Shown: positions 11,437 through 22,700 of the stretch, piece after piece
Layout: the number at the start of each line of letters is the position of its first letter
Position numbering within the stretch: the stretch's first letter is position 1
Assembly: GCA_949710005.1 (NCBI GenBank)
Contig: OX453273.1
Span: 2,003,322 to 2,067,321 of the forward strand
Length of the DNA stretch: 64,000 nt
Direction: 5' to 3'
From: Ricordea florida
Lineage: Eukaryota > Cnidaria > Anthozoa > Corallimorpharia > Ricordeidae
Translations under genes and position numbers: made by a program
Notes under the pieces: model-generated
The model's input: only the letters and a program-made list of their open reading frames with translations
Database searches by the model: none
What the model was told of the DNA's origin: nothing

Positions 11437-11683
11437 ACAATATTAAATATCCCTCTCTCGCCTTGAGAGGGAAAGAAAAGGGGGTGGTTAGCAGCTCGTC
11501 CTAGATCCTAAGCCAATTGGTTTGCAACCCAAACCGCCAAACAATAGATTTCAATCATCACTATTGTTTTAGCATTGTTTGGCGGCTTGGGTTGCAAACC
11601 AATTGGCTTAGGATCTAGGACGAGCTGCTAACCACCCCCTTTTCTTTCCCTCTCAAGGCGAGAGAGGGATATTTAATATTGTT
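11437..11683. repeat. Large hairpin, 109-bp arms, 28-bp loop
   Basis: The left arm (11437-11545, aacaatattaaatatccctc to aaccgccaaacaat) and the right arm (11574-11683) are near-perfect inverse copies. One mismatch is evident in gcggTttggg/gcggCttggg. The loop is agatttcaatcatcactattgttttagc. No ORF. It is either a young foldback insertion or a genomic inverted duplication. Confidence 0.9.
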
Positions 11684-11699
11684 GAACAAAGACACCGAA

Positions 11700-13789
11700 C
11701 GTGATATGAGGCTACCCATGAAATTCGCGCCCATTCGTTCTTGTTCCCATCTTTTCTATTTTTCTTGGTTTAATCATAGAGATATCGACGAAGATGGAAA
11801 ACTCACTTTTCATGCTATTTTTAGCTCGTTATAAAGCAGGCAACTCAGCCCCTTCGTTGTCTGACATGCTCCGCCAGTTGCCTACAGGATTATACTGCAA
11901 TAGATCGCAGCAAATTTTTCTTTTGTTTCTTTTCATTTTAGGACCTGCCATGCAGGGTCTACCCATTCCTATCTTCGATCGCCATTCCTGCTAGACTATG
12001 GAATAAGAATATTACTTTTCCATAGATCGCAAACAATTTTTTGGTTTCCATTCATTTCAATTGGCGGGGAAACGTACAGTAAGGACGCCTCCCATACTTT
12101 ATTGGAACTCCCTTTAACAGGGCTTTTCAGTCACAATAAACTAACTATTAAAAAATACTAAAAACTTATTTACAATAACAATTTAAATTTAAAATTTAAT
12201 TAATTGTTATAAAACATATTCTTAAAAAGAGTCTTCTTAAAATTATTAATTATTAATTATTAATTATTAATTATTATTTATTAATACTTCATGGTAGGCC
12301 ACCATATAGTCAGTTTACAGGGGTATACAAGGGTCTACAAGGATATACCCTGGTAAACCCTTGTATACCCCTCCCAGGAGCCCATTACCCAAGACATGCA
12401 TTTCCCTCCCTTGAGACTGCGAAAATCGTGATTATACATGTTGACGCTTCCGCTGATCGGTTAATTCGACTGCATTCTAACAAAGGGCCCTTTCAAAGGA
12501 CTCACGTTCGTTTTTCGCGATTATTTTGAGATAAGACCACAGCCAAAAAAGGCGTTCTCCATGGCCACAATACCATACATAGATTTTGTTGTTCAGGTTG
12601 ACGTCAATGCTGCAGACGTTAATGGGGGGTAATGATTGTAAAGAGCAAAATGAATAAGAAATCATGCGAAACGGAGAGTAAAAATAAACGAAAGAATTGG
12701 TTCCTGTGTGGAAATAAAGATAACAAGGATAATTATATTCCATGTCAACTGGACAGGCTTGAAAACAGCCCCTACAAATCCTCCAAGGATCATTGCGTGA
12801 GACAAACTTTGACCGGAAGTTATGAACTGAATTCGTCACGCACGATTGCTAGCGTGACGCTGCAGTTTGTTTAACCCAGATCGTTTTCAGTGGGTAGGGG
12901 TAGGGGAAGACGGGTGAAAATCGTTCCTCTTCTATCTCTACCTGTCCTACCTCTATCTTTGTCGTTGCGCCTCTTGTTTAAATGAACAAATAACTAATAA
13001 AACATAGCTGTCTGTAAAATAACTGCAAGGAAGAAAAGTCAGTGAGTACGTGAGAGGATCTTTCGCATTCTGTACACAGAACGTAAACCAAGAGGTTTTG
13101 TTGACCTATGCTAGGAACATACAGGAAATCAAATATACTGTCGTCTCTTCATAACAAGGAAACTAAACTTTACTATGATTGGCAAAAACCAATTGAAGAC
13201 GAGTAAACAGTTAACAGCTGTCTTTTCGAAACAGCTGTGGGACCGTGTCTTAGGTTTGTAGCCATTTGATTCTCTTGCCCCACAAAGTTAATGCTAGAAT
13301 CTATTATCTAAACTGGCACGTATACCAAGTACCAGACAACTTCAGTGCTACTTTCGCTCGCATTACAGTGAGAAAATTCCTTTCTTATGCAACCCTATAC
13401 CACCTTCCCCTCCCTGGAGGTAAATTCGTTCCCTTGTCGTATTGGTCTTTCATTAGCAGCTTCGACTACTTCTTTCGGAGCTCTTCCATTGCGATAAAAA
13501 TGAATGCAGCTCTTTGCCATCTGGAAAATTGTTTTGTCCTTAACGAAATCCAGCTTTCCTCATCAAAGATAATTCGCCAATAATTTACAGTAATATATTA
13601 CGTGCAGCCAGCGTGCACCCACGCATGTTTTGCGTCAACAAAAATCTCACTTCCGCTTTGAATATCAAAATAAGTTTGACCTCAAAATTGTTTAACATCA
13701 CGTAAAGTGAACAACCGTTTTTTGTAATCCTCACAACATATTCCTGACTATAACCAGATAAGAATTTATCCAATTTGTGAGTTTTGAAG
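11700..13789. other. Intergenic, AT-rich; microsatellite at 12240-12288
   Basis: It contains an (ATTA)n-type microsatellite around 12240-12288 and a short palindromic patch at 12318-12370 (gggtatacaagggtc with acccttgtatacccc). The last few hundred bases should hold the promoter and 5' UTR of the two-TM gene starting at 13790. No other gene seen. Confidence 0.45.
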
Positions 13790-14371
13790 ATGTCGGAGCA
13801 GACATCGAGAGCACGAAGGCTTCTTCGATCACCGAAATGTAGAAAAGGCCTCAATATTTCTGCTATTGTGTTTGGATTTGCGAGCATTGGAGGTTGTTTT
13901 GTCTTGGCTACACTCACTTACGTACTATTTGGAGACTGCGAAGAGTGCGAGGGAAACTCGGACACTGAATCTATGGTGAAATACTTTAGAATTTTAGCCA
14001 CGGCGTTGTTCCTAGTTGGAATTTTGTTTATTGCGCTGTCGTTGTGTTGTAGACCAACGGATAACAGCCTTGCTCCTCAAGTAGTTGTCTCTTCAGTCCC
14101 TGAAGGAGATCTGGAAAAATCTCCTGCTCCAGTATTACCGTACAACCATATTCCACATAGAGATCCGTTTTGTCCTGTTACACCGCTGAATTTTCCTGAC
14201 TCTGTTGAAAGTACTGATGAAGTTAACGTAAATGCGGGATTTTGGGCAGAGGAGATAGATGGACCCGTAACACCACCTCCTACTTACCAACAAGCTTTAG
14301 AAATGCTACGGACAAACAACTTAACAAACGAAACAAGATCACAATCCAGCAGTACAGAAGGCACTGAGTAA
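13790..14371 (+). CDS. Small two-transmembrane protein with cytoplasmic PPxY tail
   Basis: An intact single-exon frame of 193 residues starts at the first ATG (MSEQTSRARRLL). Residues of about 22-45 (NISAIVFGFASIGGCFVLA and on) and about 64-86 (FRILATALFLVGILFIALSL) form two hydrophobic helices joined by a short acidic loop with CxxC (GDCEECEGN). A basic N-terminus and a long C-terminal tail would both face the cytosol. The tail carries TPPPTYQQAL near residue 170, a PPxY motif of the type bound by WW domains of NEDD4-family ligases, and several Ser/Thr-Pro sites. I do not recognise the family. Absence of introns is unusual beside its neighbours, but composition and motif preservation argue that it is a real gene. 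Function is not inferred beyond the likely WW-ligand tail. Confidence 0.72.
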   Translation: MSEQTSRARRLLRSPKCRKGLNISAIVFGFASIGGCFVLATLTYVLFGDCEECEGNSDTESMVKYFRILATALFLVGILFIALSLCCRPTDNSLAPQVVVSSVPEGDLEKSPAPVLPYNHIPHRDPFCPVTPLNFPDSVESTDEVNVNAGFWAEEIDGPVTPPPTYQQALEMLRTNNLTNETRSQSSSTEGTE

Positions 14372-15120
14372 CGAATTGAGACAACTTGAGCTTATATGCG
14401 CATGAAAAATGTATTGTGCATACTGTGCGTTAATTGTTTGACCATTATTCACAAGTCTTCTCTTCTTCTGTGTTCCGAAATAATTTTTAAAAAGATTTTA
14501 ACGGATATTTGATGCTATGACTGTGATTTTTGCAAGAAAAGGTCGCTCAAACGATGATAAATCTTAGTCATTAAATAACCGAAGAATTCGTGTCAGACAT
14601 CATGAATTACATTTTAAACTGCAGCTGTCGTTGAAAGGTTATTTAATTCCTGATACTGCGGCGGTCAGTAACTGATAACAGAACAAGTTTTCAATTGTAA
14701 AAAGGTATATGTAAAGTAATTTATTAAATTCAGTAGACTGGGTAAGGTTTGCTTGTCTGAATCGAGGTTCAACATTTTGGCAGGTACATCGGTGTAACAC
14801 TGTTTGTAGTAATAGATAGGTGTGAAAAGATTTAATCCTTTCATTCATTTGCTTCTTTTTTTTGTGTGTCATTTGTTATTAAAAAAAAAAACTAGTACTG
14901 CTCATCAGTAAAGTTTTGCCTAGATAAATGACAAATCTTTTGATACTTGCCAAAGACACGCATGTTCCCACCCTTTTGAGAAAATAAGGAACAACTTTGG
15001 AGTCTTCTAGGCAATATACGTGACCCTTCAAAGTAGCATATGAGGTCGTCAAACTACCCAAAGCAGCTTAAGTAAATAAGCTTAGTTTTCTTTCATGCCC
15101 AGTTGGTATTAACGAAAGAA
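14372..15120. other. 3' flank of the two-TM gene; nothing else seen
   Basis: AT-rich, with the probable 3' UTR of the preceding gene. No clear AATAAA signal directly after the stop, no RNA gene and no inverted repeat was noticed. Confidence 0.4.
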
Positions 15121-16748
15121 ATTTGAATAAGTTAAAGTTAATCAACCATGATGCAGCAAATGAAATATCTAGACCAGTCGCCTACCTCATAAATTTAACA
15201 ATTTCTACCTGTATGATACCATCTGAATGGAAAACTGCGAAGGTAACTCCAATATACAAATCTGGCGATAAGAGCGACCCAAATAATTATCGTCCGATTT
15301 CAGTCCTTCCGTTGATTTCTAAAGTAATGGAACGAGCAATTCAATCACAGCTTGTAGCATTTCTAATCAGAAGCAATTCCTTGTCAGTGCATCAATCAGG
15401 ATTCCGTAAGAAACACTCCACTGAAACAGCCACTGTACACTTTGTTGACCACATTTTAGAACAAATGGATAAACAGATGATTACCGGATCTATTTTTATT
15501 GACCTAAAAAAAGCGTTCGATCTCGTTGACCACCTCTGCCTGCTCCACAAACTAGAACACTATGGAATTAGAGGGAAAAGTTTGAAATGGTTCGAAGACT
15601 ACCTTACAGCTCGATCCCAGAAGGTCAAATACAACCAAGACGAATCATCGAGCTTAACTATCGGTTATGGGGTTCCCCAAGGATCCATACTGGGCCCGAT
15701 ACTATTTGTGATATACATCAATGATCTCCCGCAAAGTCTACTGAAGTCATCAATAGGCATGTATGCCGACGATACTGTTATATATTTCTCTCATTCCTGT
15801 CCAGATGTCATCAAACAGGTTCTTCAAAACGATCTTACCAATGTTGAGAAATGGTTAGTAAGCAACAGGTTGATACTCAATCAGAGTAAAACTAAATGGA
15901 TGCTGTTTGGAACTAGGCAAAAACTAGAACAGTGTCCAGATTATAAAATAGAGCTTCATGGGAAAAACATTGACAGAGTATCAAGCTTCTGTTACTTAGG
16001 GGTAACACTAGATGAGAATCTTTCATGGAACGAACATGTAGAATTGATTTGTAAGAGAGTAAGAAAACGTCTCGGCCTGCTGTCCCGCATACGACCCTAC
16101 CTTACTCTAAAAGCTGCTAAATGCGTATATAATTGTTTAGTTCAGCCGATGTTTGATTACACTAACACGGTATGGGATGGGCTGTCAATTGGTTGCAGTA
16201 ACAGCTTGCAACGTCTGCAAAATAGAGCAGCACGCATTATACAAAGGAGGGCAACAACCGAAGGATCTTTTAAAATGTTAGGGTGGGTGGATTTGGAAAC
16301 CCAAAGAAAAGCCCACAAATGCATTTTAGTTTTTAAATGTTTAAATAATTTAGCTCCTCCATATTTGTCGGATTATTTTATTAGAAATTGCAACGTTCAT
16401 TCATACAACACGAGGAAAAGGAATGACATGCACTTGCCGAAACCCAAGTTAACGCTAGGGAAAAGGACTTTCAGATACTCTGGTGCGCTTCATTTTAATA
16501 ATTTACCCACTACAATAAAAGAAGCAACATCGCTCCCCATTTTTAAAAATCTTCTTAGACTTTATTTTAGAGAGTAGTTTTTATATATTTTTAAGCGCTT
16601 TTTATCCGCTTTTTTTATAATTGTAATATTAATTTTTATATATAGAAATTTAATGTAGTCTTAATTTACGCAGGGCCCCTTTTGATACCAGCCAAGTGCT
16701 GATTGGGCCACCCTGCCTAAATAAAGTTGACTTCACTTCACTTCACAT
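15121..16748 (+). mobile_element. 5'-truncated LINE with 3' tail
   Basis: It comprises the reverse transcriptase frame described below and a 170-bp 3' UTR. The tail ends aataaagttgac followed by ttcac repeats at 16728-16746, a microsatellite-type 3' end usual for CR1/L2/Jockey-like LINEs. The 5' boundary lies near 15120, inside the RT domain; endonuclease and ORF1 are missing. No target-site duplication was recognised. Confidence 0.85.
15123..16577 (+). CDS. LINE reverse transcriptase, C-terminal two-thirds, uninterrupted frame
   Basis: A single open frame of about 484 codons has no ATG at its left edge (the frame opens at a TTG), as expected for a truncated copy. It shows the RT order: WKTAKVTPIYKSGD, NNYRPISVLPLISKVMER, QSGFRKKHSTETA, FIDLKKAFDLVDH (motif A Asp), GVPQGSILGPILFVIYINDL (motif B), YADDT (motif C Asp pair), KTKWMLFG and CYLGVTLDENLSW. 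The thumb/C-terminal region follows (LQRLQNRAARII, LNNLAPPYLSDYF, RTFRYSGALHFNNLP). It would copy LINE RNA at a nicked target, but without endonuclease it cannot be autonomous. The lack of frameshifts suggests a fairly recent insertion, in contrast to the relic at 6013-7230. Confidence 0.92.
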   Translation: MNKLKLINHDAANEISRPVAYLINLTISTCMIPSEWKTAKVTPIYKSGDKSDPNNYRPISVLPLISKVMERAIQSQLVAFLIRSNSLSVHQSGFRKKHSTETATVHFVDHILEQMDKQMITGSIFIDLKKAFDLVDHLCLLHKLEHYGIRGKSLKWFEDYLTARSQKVKYNQDESSSLTIGYGVPQGSILGPILFVIYINDLPQSLLKSSIGMYADDTVIYFSHSCPDVIKQVLQNDLTNVEKWLVSNRLILNQSKTKWMLFGTRQKLEQCPDYKIELHGKNIDRVSSFCYLGVTLDENLSWNEHVELICKRVRKRLGLLSRIRPYLTLKAAKCVYNCLVQPMFDYTNTVWDGLSIGCSNSLQRLQNRAARIIQRRATTEGSFKMLGWVDLETQRKAHKCILVFKCLNNLAPPYLSDYFIRNCNVHSYNTRKRNDMHLPKPKLTLGKRTFRYSGALHFNNLPTTIKEATSLPIFKNLLRLYFRE

Positions 16749-16749
16749 G

Positions 16750-17756
16750 GAATAGCTGTCACAAACCATGTTTTGCCAGTTTTTTATGTGGTTATGTAAC
16801 ACTTTTAAGCCCAGACTTAATTTGATAGAACTATGTCATGCTGTCTTACCAGCTTCTCTCTTGGTTTTTGAAAATATCAGTTCAATGATACGATGCTTGA
16901 GAGAAGAAGTCACTGCAATCAAATAGTTGATGGCATAACTGAGCCAAATGACCTGAGGGGCTGTATTTTGTTTTGCTCCAAATCAGCTGAAATCTTACAT
17001 GTGGCTTTTGATTCAATAGAAAAACAATGCTCTTTACTTTATTTATCTATTTTTTTTTTTTGACAATGCAATGGTGACAAAACACCCTCTATTGGTACCT
17101 TGTATATGTTGTAGCTCAATTTTATCCTTTGTTTAAATTTACTTCTCTTTGTTTTTTGTTATGGTGATATTTGTTTTTTTTTCTGTAGCATTCCCCTAGT
17201 TTATTTAGCAATATTTAAAAGAATAATCTAGAAAATGTGTGAGATGTGATAGGGATCCAAAAAGTGCCTAACCATTCTAGAAAAGATAAGAAATTTAGAA
17301 TATCAAAATTTCTACAACTTGAATGAGAACAGAGATAGGCATATACGTGTGTATGTATTCAAAACCACAAACATATGATAATAACGTACCAAAATTGACA
17401 AAAATTCCATAAATTGTCAAATCATTTGTTCTTGAAGAACAGCATTGATTTAGAATTTCATGAAAGGCACAATGGAAACACATCAATATGAAAAAATTCA
17501 TTTCTGTAATTTATTCCAAAACTACTCATTTGGTTCCATGTTAACCTCCCAAATGGCTGGGAGACTTGGTCTAGAATGTTTCATCCATGTGGTAGGCCTT
17601 CCTCAGTGACTTATTAACCACCAATATCAGTGGTCCAATATTTCAGGAGGGGGATGTAACAGGGGGTCAAATACTGCAATACCACACAGACAAAGTAAAA
17701 ATACTGAAATACTGCATAGACATTTACCAAAATACCTGATTCGCTTGGTCTTACAA
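16750..17756. other. Intergenic, no feature recognised
   Basis: AT-rich sequence without a convincing reading frame, inverted repeat or RNA gene. Confidence 0.4.
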
Positions 17757-18302
17757 TGTGTGATTCCAGAAAATATCCATACCCCCCCCCCCCCCACGGA
17801 TGGTTAATGGAAATTCCTAGGAGGTGGGGGGGCTAAAGGGTAGAAATTTCCGAGGGGTATGGGGGATGCCCATAAGGGGAATTTTCCACAGTGTTGTCAA
17901 AGATGCGATCGATCGTACGACGTACTTACGTGGATTATTTTGATTTGTAGCACAACAAAAATTAGAAATAGATGCCTTTTCGAGAAAAAACTTAAAGATG
18001 TTTGTCTCAAAACGTTTTTTTCTTTGCTGGGCGTTCCCTATCATCTCTCCGACGACAACGGTCACTTCATTTTGGCTCGCACTGTACTGTGTTTACACGT
18101 GAAAAATCAAGATGGCTGACCAAAGCATATTAATACCCAGACCCCTAGGTTCTCTCTGCCTACCGGAAAACAGGAAATTCCTGAGGGCTGGGGGGGGTTA
18201 TACATGACCCCTCTGGAACGGAAATTCCGAGGGGGTGGGGGTGTCTAATCGGAAGAACCATCCGTGGGGGGGGGGGGTATGGATATTTTCTGGAATCACA
18301 CA
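17757..18302. mobile_element. MITE with poly-C/poly-G inner ends
   Basis: Terminal inverted repeats begin TGTGTGATTCCAGAAAATAT and continue through a C run into cacggatggtt; the right end (aaccatccgtg, G run, atattttctggaatcacaca) is the inverse. TIRs are about 50 bp and the element is about 546 bp. Inner G-rich blocks (ggaaattcc..ggtggggg) repeat near both ends. No convincing ORF. Confidence 0.8.
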
Positions 18303-18567
18303 ATACCCAAATAGTGTACTTTCAAATAAAAATTATTGGAATACCACACCAAAAATAATACAGTACTGATAACCACAAACTCTTCCACTCTGTCCTGCAT
18401 CCCCCATGTCCAAAAGATACCCAATCTTGAAAACTTGCTACCAATATTATGATATAAACACATACCAAAACAGGCTTTTTTGAGTGTAATGAGAAGCACA
18501 AGAAGTGTTAAACTTCATGTGTTTGATATCCTATAACTGGAACAAGTGAAAAAGGAAGCACCTATTA

Positions 18568-18568
<1 letters not shown>

Positions 18569-18606
<38 letters not shown>
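18569..18606 (+). repeat. (ATT)n microsatellite
   Basis: About 12 uninterrupted ATT units. Confidence 0.95.
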
Positions 18607-18607
<1 letters not shown>

Positions 18608-18649
18608 GGAAATTCTAAACTGCAGTTCATCAAGGTAAATGGTAGTAAA

Positions 18650-18935
18650 GGTACACACAAGCCTTTAATCCCACACAGCCAGAGTTTATCTCAGTTTCAG
18701 TAACGTGAAACACCAGGCAGTATGGTTACTCCCCCCTGGATGGGGTGCTAATCCAACCCAGGGTTACCCCCAGCATTATATTGCCAGTGTCCATTTATAT
18801 ACCTGAGTGGAGAGAGACAGTGTGGAGTTAAGTTTCTTGTCTAAGGAAACAACACAGTGCAATTACCAGGGCTCAAACTCCTGACCTCCTTCTCAGAAGT
18901 CCAACATGCTAACCACTACACTATTGTGTAGTAAA
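18650..18935 (-). mobile_element. tRNA-derived SINE, family B, minus strand
   Basis: Read on the minus strand, the head has pol III box A and B resemblance (gtagtggttagcatgttgga, then ggagtttgagccctgg). The body follows (cttgtctaaggaaacaac inverse, gtaaccctgggttggattag inverse). The same body occurs on the plus strand at about 59510-59765. Confidence 0.7.
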
Positions 18936-19075
18936 AGGTTTGAACCCAGGAGTATCAGTAGTTCGTCTAGTTTGATCGTCCGGGTGAGGGTAGTTCTGAA
19001 AAGAACTGTTGTTGGTGACTGACGTTTCGACAACCTGAGCGGAAGTCATCTTCAGAGTCAAGTGTCTCCACACAG
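18936..19075 (+). repeat. Interspersed repeat D, copy 1
   Basis: aaggtttgaacccaggagta through gacgtttcgacaacctgag to cttcagagtcaagtg. A shorter copy lies at 49671-49735 and an inverted, diverged copy at about 38900-39055 in ANKIB1 intron 19. Family unknown to me; non-coding. Confidence 0.75.
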
Positions 19076-19079
19076 CAGG

Positions 19080-19780
19080 TCATGCCCAACTGAAATATAT
19101 TGGGAAGAAAATACTAGGGGCATGGTGAAAACTAACAAAACTTTGCAGTGTGATTCAGGATGTCAGCCTGTCTGACATCTACTGTATCAGTCTGATGGAT
19201 GCTTAAATGGTAATGAACCCTTTCACTACCAGAGTACCTAACCACTCCCTACAATATCAATATACTGTTAAGCAAACAGGTAATAAGAACTGACAAGATT
19301 ATCAACTCAATGAAACTGAATTGATCTAAATTCTTCAAACTGATGTAAAAAAGATTGTACAGTATGACACTCGCTAAGGAGAATGACTACTCAGATTCTG
19401 GGAGTGAACAGGCTAACATATAATTTTATTTTAAAAGCAAGAGATACAAGAGAGCATCACAATACTGAACTGACACCAATAACTCAATGAATGTTCTTTA
19501 AGAGATATATCCTGTGAATCTTAAGCATAAATCTGTGATGGTCCAAATTTGATCATCCCTTTTTTCCCCAACCTTTTCACCCTTTTGTATGAAATGGAAA
19601 CAGCGAACTTGGGAAATCTGAGAATCAGACAAGTGTATTCATAAGGCAGACGGCTGCTCCCCACCACGTCAAAACAAGAAGAATAAGACCTTCAACAGAA
19701 CACAAATTTAATGCCAAGATGAAACAAACTCACATCATGATAACAGTATTATGATGACCGCTCTCCATGTTGTACATACA
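19080..19780. other. Intergenic/3' flank of MRPS14; no other feature
   Basis: The part next to 19781 should be the 3' UTR of MRPS14 (minus strand). Nothing else recognised. Confidence 0.45.
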
Positions 19781-22700
19781 TTACCACTGGGATTTTTGTA
19801 CTCCAGCAATCTGTCCTTGATCAGCATAGTAGCGAAACATTATCCGAGAAACACGGTACCGGCCAACAATACCTCTTCCCCTGTCTGTCAACACACAGCG
19901 ATTGCGGACCCGGGTAATTGAGCTGTCCAGTGGCAGCTTATCTATATCAGCTGCCGCTTTCTTACGTACTGTAGAAGGAAGGATATCGTTTTTCTTCAAG
20001 ACTCTTAAGTTGGAACGTTCCATTTCATATTCTTTGAACAGTGCTCTTCTTTTCATGTCCCTGCGAGCCCATTTCTTCAGGTAATTTGGCAACAAGTAGA
20101 ACTTATCCAGACTTGATGATGTTTTAAATGTTCTTGTCCAATGAGCTGACTCTGTGGGACAGAAAATTCAGAAAAAAGAGTAACTGTAATGCTACACGGA
20201 AGAGAGAATTGAACAAGGCTTGACCCTAAGAAAGGAAGGCATGATTCAAATATTGATGTTGGAGAGAAAGGCTTTAAACTAAAAACCACACTGCTTGAAT
20301 CAAACATTTGCATTGGGTGTGAAAAGTTTGATACAAACCTTGTATAAATGACTTGATGTTAAGAAGAGAAAATAAAAGCTGATTTGCTGGAATAATAATG
20401 AGAAGCTTACCTACTTATATAACGGTGCAAGTATGCGCAAATTGTACCTTAAATCCTAAGATTTTTTAGTAGTTTAGTCTAAGGTAGCATGCAGCAAGCA
20501 GAATATTTAAGTTAGGAATAGTGTTACCAGTATTTACTAAGAAAACATTTATTATTCACTTTCTAGTGTGACCAGTATTTATGCATTTATTACAACCATT
20601 TTGAATCACGGGTGATTGCTGCAATTTGATTGGTCCAGAACAGTGTGATTTATTCACAACTCGCACTATCTTAGGCTCTAAATCACATCTTTTTTTCAGC
20701 TGATGAGAACACAAAATAAAACAACCTAACAAATTGAAAAAAAAATATTGGCACTTGACTAACAAAAATCTTGTATTACGACTATTCGATTGTGTGATTA
20801 CAACACTGGGTGTAATAAAGTGGTAATTGAACTTTGTGTCGAGCAATTTTGGTCTGAAATCATACTTGTGATTTCAAACTGAACATGTGCTGCATGCTCA
20901 TTCGATATTTGAAATCACGTGTATGATTTCAGACCAACTTACACTCCACTCAGCCCAATTACCATTATTAATCTTCTTATTTATTTACCAGTTTTTACAT
21001 ATTCATGTCTTCTTATTTACATGTATTTACCAGTATTTATATCAAATTGGCCATGAGGAGGTAGAAAGTGCAGTTCCTGGTTTATAATTCTAGAACTAGA
21101 TTAGCAAAATCCCAGATGTACATGCACTAGTATAAACTAGGGCGCATTAACCCATTCGCCCCTGAACCGCCCGTAACCGCCTGTGTACGACAACCCACGA
21201 ATTCCCTGAACCGCCTGTAACCGCCTGTAAAAATGGCCGCTGGTCTTGACCCTCTCCCCACTCTTACTGAGTGTTATTTGCTCTTTTGTCCTCATAGAGA
21301 CTTTGACAGGTAATAAACCAATCATTTGCCGTCTTTTGCGCATATTTTGATAGCTGATGAGAATAACACGAGGTCAGGATTTTCCAATGAGCGCAAGCCA
21401 ACACGTTTTGCAAAAACAATGGCGGCTTCTTCTGAAATTGACCCCAAGGTCGCATCAATTTTTGGGGACTCGGAGAGCGAAGACAGCTTTAATGGGTTCA
21501 GAGAGTATTTATTTTTTGGAAATGATTGTTGTTTGCTTGACCTTTTTGACCCTTTGGCTGTGGTTAAATGAGATAATTCGATTTGCATGTTCTAACGCAT
21601 TTACGCATTTGGGTTTTCCTTTTGCCAGTTTTTTGGCTACAGTTCTTTAATGATTGACCCATTTCATAATTTGGCTACCATTTATCTTTCATGTTTTGAA
21701 TAAACTCGATTTGGAGACCCATTTGTGTGTCTTTTATGTGATGCACAGAGTGTATATTTCCTTTATCATGTTTATTGATGCGAAGCGCTTGCAACTTGTT
21801 TACGTTGAAATTATTGATGCGCCCCTCTTTGTAACCGGATTTATCTGAAAGAAAACTTCAATAAACTTTAGCTAAACTAAGGAACAATATTTAGAAATCA
21901 TGTTTTTGCCCATTTTGGCTTTGATCATTGTTATCTCATGTGTTTTGTGCAACCCGTGAAATATTTATTTTTGTGCCTTTTGTCGCGCGGTAAAGAAATT
22001 ATTCGATTTCCATAGTCCTGTTGACCATTTGTATCAATTCCTTTGGTTAAACAGCATTTATTTTACATTTTCTAGTCGCTTATTTATCCCACTTCAAAAG
22101 GGAGTTTGTTTGAAAACTTGATCTTGTCTTTGGGTTTACTGCGCATATGGTTTACTTCACACGTTCGCGAATGCAAATTTTTAGGCCAAAACTCCCAGGG
22201 AATTGGGGGGTTGTCGCGCTTTAAAGTCCCAGGAGTGAATGGGTTAAACTGCTCCCTCCTGTAGATTTCTATAGAAGACCATCCACATTAACTGTATCAC
22301 TCTGTTGTTCAAAAAATGGGTTTCACTTGCATCATCCAAAACAATACAGCTACAGCATGCATAATAAATTACAGAGTTAAATAGAAACAAAGCGCTTGTT
22401 CTATTTAGTCACCTCCGCTAACTACGACTATACCACCAGATTCGGTGATCAGCCATGAACAGGAAAGGGTATTATAAGGTATTTATTGAACACCCACAAA
22501 TTTGGCAAAGTGAGGCAAGTCCCACCCAGGGAATCCCAACCAAGTTACCTGGTTGGGATCTGTCTCATTCTTCCACATTTAAAATTTTTGTGGGTTTTCT
22601 CACTCTTACACATTTGGAATTTTTGTGGGTATTCTTAATATACCCTAAAACACCCAAAAATAGGGATCCAGTATTTTCCTGTTACATCATTTCAACAAAG

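Noticed and set aside
17817-18119. Short frames inside the poly-G MITE
   Set aside because: They are made from the MITE interior and lack similarity to transposases.
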